In this document: piece after piece, positions 44,109 to 53,489 of the stretch | Layout of the letters: each line of letters opens with the position of its first letter | How positions within the stretch are numbered: position 1 is the stretch's first letter | Source of the DNA: Coprobacillus sp. | GTDB taxonomy: Bacteria > Bacillota_I > Bacilli_A > RFN20 > CAG-826 | Length of the DNA stretch: 64,000 bases | Direction of reading: 5' to 3' | Assembly (NCBI GenBank): GCA_021203905.1 | Contig: JAJQAG010000003.1 | Span: 124,001-188,000, forward strand | The notes under the pieces: generated by a model | The model's database searches: none | The model's input: the letters and a program-made list of their open reading frames with translations, nothing else | What the model was told of the DNA's origin: nothing | Program-made: the position numbers and the translations under genes

Positions 44109-46556
44109 ATGAAATCATCATTTAAAGTTGTTTCACTCATAGCACTCTTCGGATGTGTTTTTTCTTTAACGGCGTGTGATGATAACATCGCTATAGCTCA
44201 CGAGCATACTTTTTCCACAGCGTGGGAGTATGATGCGCACACTCACTGGCACCCCGCATCTTGTGAACACGATGATGTTGTCTCTGATATAGAGGCCCAC
44301 ACCTATGACAGTGGATACACAAAGGTTGCATCCACTTGTAGTGAAGAAGGTATCTATGTCCGTACTTGTACAGTCTGTGGTTATGTCCAAGAAGAAAGTA
44401 TTAGTTATGACTTAAATGGACATGCTTATATTTATGAATACAATGATGAAAATCACTGGCAAAGATGCACTATTTGTGGAAATACAACTAGTTCAGAGGA
44501 ACACAATTGGGCTATTGATGAAGAACTATCAAGTGAACCAACATGCGCTCAATCTGGACTCTATTATTACTATTGTGTTGATTGTGGAATGGTGTATCGC
44601 TTATTTCAACCCGCTACAGGAGAACATGAATATAGTTATCACACTTGGAGCGCTGGTCATCATAGATTAATTTGTGATGTCTGCGGGGCTACAGGGGGGG
44701 GTATTGAATCTTGTACCTATGTCTTAAATGAAGAAGAATCCTACGCTCAAACATGTGGTGAGAATGGAAAGAACGTTTATTATCCTTGTCCATATTGTGG
44801 TTCCACCAAAGCAGATGAAACTCTTTCTGCCACCGGGAATCATGATGTTGACTACACTCAATGGGTAGTTACTGAAGAAGGTCACTGGCATGCGTGTGCT
44901 AATTGCAGTCAAAAAATCGATTATAGTGGTCACTATTTTGATCAATATAACTCCTATGATGAGAGTGAGCACTGGTATACATGTGATCAATGTGGATATG
45001 AAGCCACACATGCGAGCCACAATCTTGTTGAATCAGATGTTGATTCAACATGTGTGGAATATGGATATACACAATATGCTTGTTTAGATTGTGATTATAG
45101 TGTTCAAGTTCCATATTCTTCTCTTGCTGAGCATGAATATGATAATGGTGTGGTCACCCTTGAACCAACCTGTACTGAAGAGGGAGAAACCACTTATACC
45201 TGCAAGGTATGTGGAGCAACCTATACAGAATCAATAGCACCAAAGGGTCATACATATACAGAAGGTGAATATGGATATACTGAAGACGGCCACTACCAGA
45301 TCTGTGTTGATTGTGGAGCGCCAAGTGATATAGAGCATCATGTTTCCTCAGATGTTGAGAGAGTGGAATCCACTTGTACTACAGACGGTTATGAAAAGTG
45401 GTCTTGTGATGTTTGTGGATATGTGCATGAAGAGGTTTTAGCGGCCTCTCACACCTATGATGAAAGTAGTGGTGTTTACGTCGCACCTACTTGTACAGAA
45501 GACGGATTTGCATCCGGAACATGCCTAATTTGCGGAGAAACTCAAGAAGAAATCCTTCCCGCTTTAGGGCATAACCTTATTGAAGATAGTTATGAAATTG
45601 GTGTGGATGGCCACTACCAAGAATGCTCTCGATGTGGAGAATTAATTCTTACTAGTAGCCACTTCTATGATTCAACAACTGATATATGTAATGATTGTGG
45701 TTATGAATTCCCATGGAACTATACTGTGGATAATGCTACCTATGAAATGACACTCATAAGTCGTAAATCAACAATGAACTATGAAGAGGTCGTTCCTAGC
45801 CACTACAACACCTACACCATCACTACACTTGGAGATGGAACAAACGCTCTTAATAGCATCCGCACAATCACACTTCCTGAGACTATTACGACCATTGCCG
45901 CTAGCGCTTTTTATAAAACCTCTCTTAGTACGATTAATTTCGCAGATGAAGGTCTATTAGTTATTGGTAATTATGCCTTCGGGGGCTCTAATCTTAGTGA
46001 GGTTATTATCCCCGATAGTGTCACTACTATCGGTAAAGATGCCTTTGGCAGTTGTTCAAGCTTAACTAAAGTTACCATCGGTAAAGGGGTAACCTCCCTT
46101 GGTGAAGGTGCCTTTGGGAACTGTACAAACAATCTTAGTGAGGTTGTGATTAACGCGACAGAGCTAACAACAATACCTTTTAATTGTTTCTATAATGATC
46201 GAGTCTTAGAAAGCATCAATATTCCAGATTGTGTCACCACAATTGAAAGTAGTGCGTTCCTTGATTGTTATGCTTTACAAGAAGTAGTCTTACCCACAAG
46301 TATTACCACTTTACAAGATCATGCTTTTGGTCTTATGGGAACAGGAAATAAAGCATATGGAATTCAAACAATCTACTATCTAGGAACAGAAGAAGATAAA
46401 GATAACATTGATTTAGGTGAAGATGATTCTTCAGGTTATATCTGCACACAATATACTGCAACATGGTTATATTACAGTGAGACTCAACCCGCTGATAATT
46501 TTGATCAATACTGGCACTATGACACAACTGGTAATCCAGTAGTTTGGAGCGTTTAA
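44109..46556 (+). CDS. Surface lipoprotein with C-x-x-C repeat array and BspA-type LRRs
   Basis: 815 residues. The signal peptide ends in the lipobox LTAC (Cys22). About 13 zinc-ribbon-like units follow (residues 30-540): a longer type (TCTEEGETTYTCKVCG...GHTY) and a shorter type (HWxxCxxCG...H). A bacterial leucine-rich repeat domain (LRR_5) fills the C-terminal third, with IxIPDSVTTIGKDAFGSC-like units. Such proteins act as surface adhesins or ligand binders; the partner is unknown. The Cys/His pattern suggests bound metal or disulphides outside the cell. AAGGATG precedes the start; an upstream frame to 44034 lacks a signal peptide. It is followed 9 bases later by a related gene. Confidence 0.82.
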   Translation: MKSSFKVVSLIALFGCVFSLTACDDNIAIAHEHTFSTAWEYDAHTHWHPASCEHDDVVSDIEAHTYDSGYTKVASTCSEEGIYVRTCTVCGYVQEESISYDLNGHAYIYEYNDENHWQRCTICGNTTSSEEHNWAIDEELSSEPTCAQSGLYYYYCVDCGMVYRLFQPATGEHEYSYHTWSAGHHRLICDVCGATGGGIESCTYVLNEEESYAQTCGENGKNVYYPCPYCGSTKADETLSATGNHDVDYTQWVVTEEGHWHACANCSQKIDYSGHYFDQYNSYDESEHWYTCDQCGYEATHASHNLVESDVDSTCVEYGYTQYACLDCDYSVQVPYSSLAEHEYDNGVVTLEPTCTEEGETTYTCKVCGATYTESIAPKGHTYTEGEYGYTEDGHYQICVDCGAPSDIEHHVSSDVERVESTCTTDGYEKWSCDVCGYVHEEVLAASHTYDESSGVYVAPTCTEDGFASGTCLICGETQEEILPALGHNLIEDSYEIGVDGHYQECSRCGELILTSSHFYDSTTDICNDCGYEFPWNYTVDNATYEMTLISRKSTMNYEEVVPSHYNTYTITTLGDGTNALNSIRTITLPETITTIAASAFYKTSLSTINFADEGLLVIGNYAFGGSNLSEVIIPDSVTTIGKDAFGSCSSLTKVTIGKGVTSLGEGAFGNCTNNLSEVVINATELTTIPFNCFYNDRVLESINIPDCVTTIESSAFLDCYALQEVVLPTSITTLQDHAFGLMGTGNKAYGIQTIYYLGTEEDKDNIDLGEDDSSGYICTQYTATWLYYSETQPADNFDQYWHYDTTGNPVVWSV

Positions 46557-46568
46557 AGGAGTTTTGTG

Positions 46569-49196
46569 GTGAAAACGAAGTCTTTAAAGTATCTAACCAT
46601 CTTACTTATAGGTGTTTCACTTGTGGGCCTTTCTGGATGCGATAATTTAAATCCTAGTACTCACGAACATACCTATTCAGATCAATGGAGTTATGACGAT
46701 AATTATCACTGGCACGCAGCGACATGTGGTCATAATGTCAGCGTTGTTCATAACCCCCATGCCTATGAAATCACGACGCATATCAATCCCACTTGTGCAG
46801 AGGAAGGACTAATTGTTTTCCAATGCACAACATGTGGTTATATACATACAGAGCATGAATATGACGCCCTAGGGCACTCCTATACTTATGCGGAGTATGT
46901 GGTCCCTACTTGTATAGAAGATGGTTACCTTCTCTTTGTTTGCACAACATGTGAAGATACCTATAAAGAAATCATCCCCGCGACAGGACATAATTTTACA
47001 GGATGGGTTGTCTCCACACAAACGAGTTGCTTCGATAGTGGCGAGGAAACACGAACTTGTATTCGATGTGGAACTATAGAAACAAGAGATATTGCTCCAG
47101 TAGGAGAACATGACTGGAGTGATTGGGCTGTTGTCACCGAAGCTTCTTGCACCACAGATGGCCTTGAAACGAGAACTTGTTCTCGTTGTGGTGCATCAGA
47201 ATCTCAAGCTATCTCCTCTTTAGGGGGACACGATTGGGGTGAGTGGGTTACCACAACAGAACCAAGCTGCACAGTCCCTGGTGAGGAAACAAGAACCTGT
47301 TCTCAATGTCATGAAAAGGAGACTAATGAAATTGCCGCTTTAGGACACGAATATACTTCTGAGATAACAAAAGAGGCGAATTGTACTTATCCAGGCGAAG
47401 AAACTTATACATGTATAAGAGGCGATGGCTCCTATACAGTGGAAATTCCTATTGATCCTGACGCTCACGATTGGACAGAGCATGTATACACTGAACCCAC
47501 ATGTACCGAAGCGGGCACTGAAGATAGAGAATGCACTATCTGCGGTACCTCTGAATCCGAGCACATTATGGATCCCTTAGGACACGACTATGTCGCTGAG
47601 GTAACCACTGAAGCTACATGCACCACTGTGGGTACACTCACATACACGTGCTCACGCTGCGAAGATTCTTACACCGAAGAGATCCCTGCCACCGGTGTCC
47701 ACCTTTGGGATGAATGGCACGTGGGATTAGAGGCCACATGTACTACAGATGGATATATGGAGAGAGCGTGCTCTACTTGTGATGAAACAGAGCAAGGAGA
47801 AACGATTCCCGCTCTTGGACATGAATATACCGCCACTATCACCAAAGAGGCGACTTGTGGTCAAGATGGGGTAATGACCTTTACTTGTATTAGAGGTGAT
47901 GATTCTTATACAGAGGTAATCCCCGCTACAGGAGAGCATATTTGGGGTGATTGGAGCGTGACTGATCCAACCTGTCTAGTGGATGGTGAAAGTATAAGAA
48001 TATGTGAGGTTTGCGGGGAAACTGAAACTGAAACATCTGATGCCCTCGGGCATGATTATCAAGAAAAGATTGATGGCACCTATCACTGGGAAGAGTGTTC
48101 AAGATGTCAAGATGTCATTAATAAACAAGAGCATCAGTATGAAGGATTCACCACTGATAACTACCATCACTATAAGATTTGCACTGAATGTGGATATACC
48201 ACTGAAGTGAGCAATCATACATATGGAGAAGATGGCAAATGTACAACATGTGGGTATGAGTTCCCATACACATACATATTGGACGACACAACACGTGAGT
48301 GCACAATTACAGGCTTTTTAAGCGATGATGAGAAAGTCGTTATTCCTTCAGAGTTCTTAGGATATCAAGTAACCACGATTTCTAATGCTAGCAATAAAAC
48401 TGCCGAAGGCGAGATTTCTCCTCTTACTGGTATTGAACATGTGAAATCACTAACTATTCCCAATAGTGTGACCACTATTGGGATTGCCGCCTTTAATAAT
48501 GGGAGTGGTGCGTGTCCAAACCTCACTGAAGTGACCTTCCAAGGTAGTGGCTTAAAAGATATTGGTGCGACCGCGTTCCAGCACGTCAATATTACCTCCT
48601 TATCTCTCCCCTCAAGCGTTATAACAATTGGTAACTCTGCCTTTAATTGTTGTAAAATTAGCGGAATATTAGTTATCCCTGATAGTGTGGAGTATATTGG
48701 TTCCTATGCCTTTGCTTCTAATTTTAACTTAACTAATGTTGTTGTGGGTTCTGGGGTCACAGACCTCCAACCTAATGCCTTCTGTTACTGCTATAATTTA
48801 GCGTATTGCACAATTCTTAGCACTCAAATAGAAATAATTCGTTCATTCACCTTTGGTTATTGCTACGCTTTAAAATACATCAATATCCCTGATGGGGTTG
48901 AAACTATTGAGAGAAGAGCCTTTGCGTCATGCTATAGTCTTGAGTATCTTATCTTACCTACGTCTCTACAGACCATAGAATCCGGAGCATTTGTTAATGA
49001 TAGTAATATCGCGGATGTTTATTCCTATCTTACTGATGGATCACTAAAGGATAGTATTGATATCCAAGGTGATGATAGTGGTAACCTTGAGTCCGCACAA
49101 TGGCACTTCTATAGTGAAAGTGAACCCACTGAAGCACAACGAGCAACTGGATATAGTTATTGGCACATGTCTAATAGCACTCCAACAGTGTGGTAA
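46569..49196 (+). CDS. Second C-x-x-C repeat/LRR surface lipoprotein, with two RGD sites
   Basis: 875 residues, a paralogue of the preceding gene. Signal peptide with lipobox GLSGC (Cys22). About 12 repeats of the type TCTTDGLETRTCSRCG...ALGHDY, then LRR_5 units in the last third, and an end like its neighbour's (YWHMSNSTPTVW versus YWHYDTTGNPVVW). In two repeats the second Cys of the pair is lost and the text reads CIRGDGSY and CIRGDDSY, creating RGD at 284-286 and 442-444. GTG at 46569 is preferred because AGGAG lies 6 bases upstream. An intrinsic terminator follows. Confidence 0.82.
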   Translation: MKTKSLKYLTILLIGVSLVGLSGCDNLNPSTHEHTYSDQWSYDDNYHWHAATCGHNVSVVHNPHAYEITTHINPTCAEEGLIVFQCTTCGYIHTEHEYDALGHSYTYAEYVVPTCIEDGYLLFVCTTCEDTYKEIIPATGHNFTGWVVSTQTSCFDSGEETRTCIRCGTIETRDIAPVGEHDWSDWAVVTEASCTTDGLETRTCSRCGASESQAISSLGGHDWGEWVTTTEPSCTVPGEETRTCSQCHEKETNEIAALGHEYTSEITKEANCTYPGEETYTCIRGDGSYTVEIPIDPDAHDWTEHVYTEPTCTEAGTEDRECTICGTSESEHIMDPLGHDYVAEVTTEATCTTVGTLTYTCSRCEDSYTEEIPATGVHLWDEWHVGLEATCTTDGYMERACSTCDETEQGETIPALGHEYTATITKEATCGQDGVMTFTCIRGDDSYTEVIPATGEHIWGDWSVTDPTCLVDGESIRICEVCGETETETSDALGHDYQEKIDGTYHWEECSRCQDVINKQEHQYEGFTTDNYHHYKICTECGYTTEVSNHTYGEDGKCTTCGYEFPYTYILDDTTRECTITGFLSDDEKVVIPSEFLGYQVTTISNASNKTAEGEISPLTGIEHVKSLTIPNSVTTIGIAAFNNGSGACPNLTEVTFQGSGLKDIGATAFQHVNITSLSLPSSVITIGNSAFNCCKISGILVIPDSVEYIGSYAFASNFNLTNVVVGSGVTDLQPNAFCYCYNLAYCTILSTQIEIIRSFTFGYCYALKYINIPDGVETIERRAFASCYSLEYLILPTSLQTIESGAFVNDSNIADVYSYLTDGSLKDSIDIQGDDSGNLESAQWHFYSESEPTEAQRATGYSYWHMSNSTPTVW

Positions 49197-49214
49197 ACAT
49201 ATAACTTTAAGATA

Positions 49215-49242
49215 ATAAAACCCGCTTTTGCGGGCTTTTTTA
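49215..49242. terminator. Bidirectional intrinsic terminator
   Basis: CCCGC-TTTT-GCGGG stem flanked by AAAA and TTTTTT; between the lipoprotein and the convergent phosphodiesterase gene. Confidence 0.85.
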
Positions 49243-49686
49243 TTACTCTAAGGTTTTAAACTCATGCTCGATGTTACCTGTTTCCTCATCGATGTTTAAT
49301 ACGAGGTAACATCCTTCTTTTCCATCTCTTGGATAGTAGAGTGATCCAGGATTGATGATAATGATTCCATCTTTCTCTTCATACCTTCGGACATGAGTGT
49401 GACCATGAACAAAGAACTTATAACCATTTTCTTTGTATTTTTGGACACTGGTTTCACTAAAGGGGTAGTGTCTCATAAGAATTTTTCCTATAGGTGTGTA
49501 TTCTGTGAGGTACATGTCGTGATCCATATAATCACAGTTTCCCATAACTGTTTGGAATGGGAACAAGGCGGAGTCACTTAAACCAGAATCCCCCGCGTGA
49601 AGATATAAATCCGCATTCTCAAGCGGAGGAATCTTATCGATAAAATCAGTGTGTTGATGAGTATCACTAACAATAACGACTTTCAT
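49243..49686 (-). CDS. YfcE/MJ0936-family metallophosphoesterase
   Basis: A 147-residue single-domain phosphodiesterase. Metal ligands are visible: VSDTHQH, HAGDSG, MGNCD, and FVHGHTHVRRYE followed by NPGSLYYPRDG. Members hydrolyse phosphodiesters with Mn2+ in vitro; the natural substrate is usually unknown. AAAGGGTC precedes the ATG. Monocistronic. Confidence 0.88.
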   Translation of the reverse strand: MKVVIVSDTHQHTDFIDKIPPLENADLYLHAGDSGLSDSALFPFQTVMGNCDYMDHDMYLTEYTPIGKILMRHYPFSETSVQKYKENGYKFFVHGHTHVRRYEEKDGIIIINPGSLYYPRDGKEGCYLVLNIDEETGNIEHEFKTLE

Positions 49687-49785
49687 GGATTGACCCTTTG
49701 TTTTTAATATTTATATTTTATTCTTCTCTAAGGAATAAAAAATAATGTTTTTTCTCTCTAAGTATGATATATTACTTCTTGCGAC

Positions 49786-49803
49786 TTACTTTGGATAAAG
49801 TAA
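49786..49803 (+). promoter_or_regulatory. Hairpin upstream of rpmE
   Basis: TTACTTT-GGAT-AAAGTAA, perfect 7-bp stem with 4-base loop, about 27 bases before the rpmE ATG. It may be an r-protein leader or an operator. Confidence 0.45.
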
Positions 49804-49830
49804 ATTCCAAGGCGGAAGGAGAAAAGAGAT

Positions 49831-50049
49831 ATGAAGAAAGGCATTCATCCAGAATATCATCGATGCATTGTGACATGTGTCTCTTGTGGTAACACATTTG
49901 AGACCGGTAGTGTCTTAGATCACATTAAAGTGGACACCTGCTCTAACTGTCATCCATTCTATACTGGGAAACAACGTTACGTTCAAGTGGATGGTCCTAT
50001 CGACAGATTCAATCGTAAGTACGGAATTAAGACCGACGAGAACAAGTAA
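49831..50049 (+). CDS. rpmE: Ribosomal protein bL31, zinc-binding type
   Basis: A 72-residue protein beginning [20 protein letters not shown] and with [15 protein letters not shown], the two CxxC pairs that bind zinc in the zinc-containing bL31 type. GGAAGGAGAAAAG precedes the ATG; a strong terminator follows. Confidence 0.95.
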   Translation: MKKGIHPEYHRCIVTCVSCGNTFETGSVLDHIKVDTCSNCHPFYTGKQRYVQVDGPIDRFNRKYGIKTDENK

Positions 50050-50070
50050 CACTTACTAATTTATGTACTT

Positions 50071-50104
50071 AAAAGAGTCCTAAAAGACTCTTTTTTTTTT
50101 TTTT
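50071..50104 (+). terminator. Intrinsic terminator after rpmE
   Basis: AAGAGTC-loop-GACTCTT with a T run of about 15. Confidence 0.9.
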
Positions 50105-50133
50105 GCAACTTTTGTTTATCGAGGTGTTGTATT

Positions 50134-50152
50134 TTATATGTTTAACATATAA
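50134..50152 (+). promoter_or_regulatory. 19-bp palindrome upstream of the lipoprotein gene
   Basis: TTATATGTT-T-AACATATAA, perfect 9-base arms, within an AT-rich promoter region 85 bases before the start at 50237. Operator-like. Confidence 0.45.
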
Positions 50153-50236
50153 GATAAGAGCATCTAAATAACACCATAGGAATCAAGATGACGTTGTATC
50201 TTTTGCTATTCGTTTGGTGTAGAAAGGAATGCTTAT

Positions 50237-51721
50237 ATGAAAAAAGCTTTATTGTGTGGTGTCGCCGTTCTTCTTTCTATTGGGCTAGTCACTGGTTGTA
50301 ACACTGACGAGACTAAAGTGGAAGTCAAGGATGTCGATGCGACCTCATTAACTCTCTCTGTTGATGGATCTAGTGTTGCCACAACAGAGATCACTGTTGG
50401 ATGTGGTGAATCTCACATTATCTGGTCTAACCTTATTCCCACAACCGCTACTAATACTCTTACTTGGACCACAAGCGATAGTTCTTTAGTGGATCTCGTC
50501 GTTTCTCCTAACACTCAATCAGCAACGATGACTACAGTCTACACTGCAGAGAATTGGGCAGAAGAAGAAGTGAGCAAGAGTGCCACTGTCACCGCAACAA
50601 CAGATAATAATCTTTCTGCTTCACTAAAAGTGAATGTTGAGAAACCAGTCGGTGTGAGTGATGTAAAGACTGATGTTACTTTGAGAGTAACATTCAGAGA
50701 CTCAGAAGGTAACAGCGTGACCCTTCCTGATTACACCGATGATGCAAACTATAGCGCTGAGGAATACATAGGTTGTGGTCAAGTCGAGGCCTTCCTTGGC
50801 TATGGCTATGACACTGGTGTGTACGCTGAAGGAGCGGAGTATTCCACTTGGGAGTGGTATGGTGCTGTTGAAGAAACAAAATTAAAATATGCCTCCACAG
50901 AAGAGGAAACCGCACTTGGTATGCACTACTACGAAGTAGAGGTCCCTATTGTCACTGATGAAGACGGCACTCCTGATGAAGGGTTATACGCTGGAATCAA
51001 CTATAGTTTTGAAATCTATGTGCAAGTTCCACTAGAAAACACTACTGGGGTGTGGGATTGGAGTGAGGATCACACTCTCACCGCCACTGTCAATCTTGGT
51101 CAATATACATTCCCTGATGAAGGTGGTGTGATTGAACTTGAGTTTGATGATCCTTCTGATCTTGTGACACCATTCAAGGATTCCGCTGGAAATACTGTGG
51201 ATGTGACAATTGTTGCTAAGAATAGTAATGCAAGCAGTGAAAGTTCTCTCACCGGTGGTATCTTTCTCTCTCGTCACTCAAGCGCTAGTCCTTGGTACGA
51301 AAGCATTAATAATGGACAGGCTATGCCCGCCACTAGCGAGACTGATTATGCGGAATATGGTGATTACTACTACACATTCCAAGATGTGAGTAAGACTGGT
51401 GAGTTAACATTCAGAATGCACTACGAAGCGGTAACCGATAATAACTACTATATGAGCGGTATCTTACCCAGTATTAATATTGAAAGTACGGATGAAAATT
51501 ATCATTTATGGTCATATAACCAAGACGATGCCGGAAATAGACAAATGGGATTAGCCCTTGGCTGGGGAAATAGATATGATTATATCGGTCTCAGCGAGAT
51601 CATTATTGTGTTCTCCTTTGACTTCAATAATGGTGGAACTACATGGGGTGCTAATCGTGGTACCACGTATGCTCCAGATTCTGTTGATATGACTTACGAG
51701 ATTACCACAGTCACTGTCTAA
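50237..51721 (+). CDS. Surface lipoprotein with an Ig-like domain
   Basis: 494 residues. The signal peptide ends in the lipobox VTGC (Cys21). Residues about 35-135 resemble a bacterial Ig-like (Big_2) domain (LSLSVDG..., WTTSDSSLVDLVVSPNTQ). The rest is a large Tyr/Trp/Thr-rich beta-sandwich, perhaps carbohydrate-binding. No catalytic motif is visible. AAAGGAATG precedes the ATG. A hairpin terminator follows, so it is monocistronic. Confidence 0.75.
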   Translation: MKKALLCGVAVLLSIGLVTGCNTDETKVEVKDVDATSLTLSVDGSSVATTEITVGCGESHIIWSNLIPTTATNTLTWTTSDSSLVDLVVSPNTQSATMTTVYTAENWAEEEVSKSATVTATTDNNLSASLKVNVEKPVGVSDVKTDVTLRVTFRDSEGNSVTLPDYTDDANYSAEEYIGCGQVEAFLGYGYDTGVYAEGAEYSTWEWYGAVEETKLKYASTEEETALGMHYYEVEVPIVTDEDGTPDEGLYAGINYSFEIYVQVPLENTTGVWDWSEDHTLTATVNLGQYTFPDEGGVIELEFDDPSDLVTPFKDSAGNTVDVTIVAKNSNASSESSLTGGIFLSRHSSASPWYESINNGQAMPATSETDYAEYGDYYYTFQDVSKTGELTFRMHYEAVTDNNYYMSGILPSINIESTDENYHLWSYNQDDAGNRQMGLALGWGNRYDYIGLSEIIIVFSFDFNNGGTTWGANRGTTYAPDSVDMTYEITTVTV

Positions 51722-51737
51722 TCTCTATACTTGACTA

Positions 51738-51777
51738 TTTCACTCAAAAGGGACGCGAACAACGCCCCTTTTGTGTG
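51738..51777 (+). terminator. Probable terminator hairpin
   Basis: CAAAAGGG and CCCCTTTTG arms with a CG/CG inner pair and CAC/GTG outer extension. The T run is within the stem and no long T tail follows, so activity is less sure. Confidence 0.5.
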
Positions 51778-51811
51778 ACTCTAGAGATATATCTATGACC
51801 TTGTTAGAAAT

Positions 51812-51856
51812 AACTGACATTTGTCAGTTTTAATTAACAAGGTTTTATTTTATAAT
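51812..51856 (+). promoter_or_regulatory. metG promoter region with 18-bp palindrome
   Basis: AACTGACA-TT-TGTCAGTT (51812-51829), perfect, is followed by TATAAT (51851-51856), which ends 9 bases before the metG ATG. The palindrome lies at the -35 position, suiting a repressor. No Shine-Dalgarno is seen. Confidence 0.6.
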
Positions 51857-51865
51857 TTGATTGCT

Positions 51866-53458
51866 ATGGGAAAGAAAAGATTTTATATCACCACTCCGAT
51901 TTATTATCCAAGTGCAAAATTACACATTGGACATGCCTACTGCACAACAATGTGCGATATTTTTAAGCGTAGTAAAGTCGAGAGAGGGTATGAGTGTTAT
52001 TTCCTTACAGGAGACGATGAACACGGCCTCAAGATAGAAAAGAATGCCACTGCACAAGGAAAAGATCCCCAGCAATTCGTGGATGAAATAAGCGAATCTT
52101 TTAAACAACTTTGGTCCAAACTCAAAATCAGTAATGATGATTTTATAAGAACCACTCAAGAGAGACATGTGACCACTGTCCAAAAAATCTTTACCAAACT
52201 AATGGAAAATGATGATATCTACCTTGGTAAATACAAAGGATGGTATTGCAAAGAATGTGAAGCATTCTGGACCGACACTCAAGCGGGTCCAGAGCACCTT
52301 TGTCCAGATTGTCATCGTCCCGTGGAGATCGCGGAAGAAGAGGCCTATTTCTTTAAAACCTCTAAATATGTCGATAGATTACTCAAGTTTTACGATGATA
52401 ATCCAAAGTTTTTACTCCCAGAGAGTCGAAAAAATGAGATGATTAATACCTTTATTAAACCAGGATTAGAGGACCTTTGTGTTTCTAGGACTTCTTTTAC
52501 CTGGGGTATCCCTATTAGAGAAAACCCGAAACATGTTATCTATGTATGGCTTGATGCCTTAAGTAACTATATCAGCGCTTTAGGATATCTCAGTGATGAT
52601 GATTCTCTTTATAAGAAGTATTGGGAGGATGAAGATTGCGAAATCATCCATGTTTTAGGCGCAGATATCACAAGATTCCACGCTATTTATTGGCCAATGT
52701 TTCTCATGTCTTTAGGGGAAAGACTCCCAGACAGAGAGTTTGTTCATGGTCTTCTTATGATGAAGGATTCCAAGATGTCTAAGTCTAAAGGTAATGTAAT
52801 TGATCCTTTGTTTCTCATAGACCGCTACGGAAGCGACTGTGTGCGCTATTATCTCGCTAGAGAGGTGAACTTTGGTAGTGATGGTAGTTTTACCCCAGAA
52901 CAATTTGTGGAGAGAATTAATACTGATTTGGTTAACTCTTTTGGAAACTTACTCAATAGAACCATCGGGATGATTAATAAGTATTTTGATGGGGTAATTC
53001 CTGAATATAAAGGCAGCAACACCACTCTAGAGAAGGAAATTGAATCACTTGTTAATGAAACTATAGATAAATATGAAGCGGCTATGGATGACCTCAGATT
53101 GACCGAGGGAGTGGTGCTTGTGAATGAATTAGTTAATAGAGGCAATAAGTATATTGATGAAACCAAACCATGGGAGGTCGCTAAAGAAGGAAATATTGAT
53201 GCTTTAGCATCGGTAATGTCTCATTTAGTCAATGTTTTATATACCGCTGGTATTCTCTATCACCCTGTTATTATGGATAGTTGTGATTCCTTGTTTGATC
53301 AACTCAATATCCCACAGGATCACAGAAACTATGATTATATTCATGACTTTGGGTGTATCGGGGGTCAAAAGGTTGGAGAGAGCAAACCTCTATTCCCAAG
53401 ACTAGATCCCGCTGTAGAGATTGATGCTATTAAAAAGGCAAACGGCATCTTAGATTGA
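51866..53458 (+). CDS. metG: Methionyl-tRNA synthetase
   Basis: Class I synthetase charging both methionine tRNAs. The 530-residue protein has HIGH in AKLHIGHAYC, a four-Cys zinc insertion (CKECEAFW...CPDCHRP) and KMSKSKGNV. It ends just after the anticodon-binding helices, lacking the C-terminal Trbp111-like domain often present. ATG at 51866 is chosen over an in-frame TTG at 51821, because it gives the usual KKRFYITTPIYYPSA start. TATAAT is 9 bases upstream and there is no ribosome site, which implies a leaderless mRNA. An 18-bp palindrome lies upstream. rlmD follows in 31 bases. Confidence 0.96.
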   Translation: MGKKRFYITTPIYYPSAKLHIGHAYCTTMCDIFKRSKVERGYECYFLTGDDEHGLKIEKNATAQGKDPQQFVDEISESFKQLWSKLKISNDDFIRTTQERHVTTVQKIFTKLMENDDIYLGKYKGWYCKECEAFWTDTQAGPEHLCPDCHRPVEIAEEEAYFFKTSKYVDRLLKFYDDNPKFLLPESRKNEMINTFIKPGLEDLCVSRTSFTWGIPIRENPKHVIYVWLDALSNYISALGYLSDDDSLYKKYWEDEDCEIIHVLGADITRFHAIYWPMFLMSLGERLPDREFVHGLLMMKDSKMSKSKGNVIDPLFLIDRYGSDCVRYYLAREVNFGSDGSFTPEQFVERINTDLVNSFGNLLNRTIGMINKYFDGVIPEYKGSNTTLEKEIESLVNETIDKYEAAMDDLRLTEGVVLVNELVNRGNKYIDETKPWEVAKEGNIDALASVMSHLVNVLYTAGILYHPVIMDSCDSLFDQLNIPQDHRNYDYIHDFGCIGGQKVGESKPLFPRLDPAVEIDAIKKANGILD

Positions 53459-53489
53459 GTGTAAAACACTGCAAAAACCAATTAAAATA

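Noticed and set aside
44109-49196. CRISPR or direct-repeat array
   Set aside because: The repetition is in protein units within long open frames, with variable DNA and no equal spacers.
51722-51865. T-box riboswitch before metG, or before serS
   Set aside because: The required T-box sequence and specifier stem are absent; serS has no leader and metG has a promoter directly at its start.
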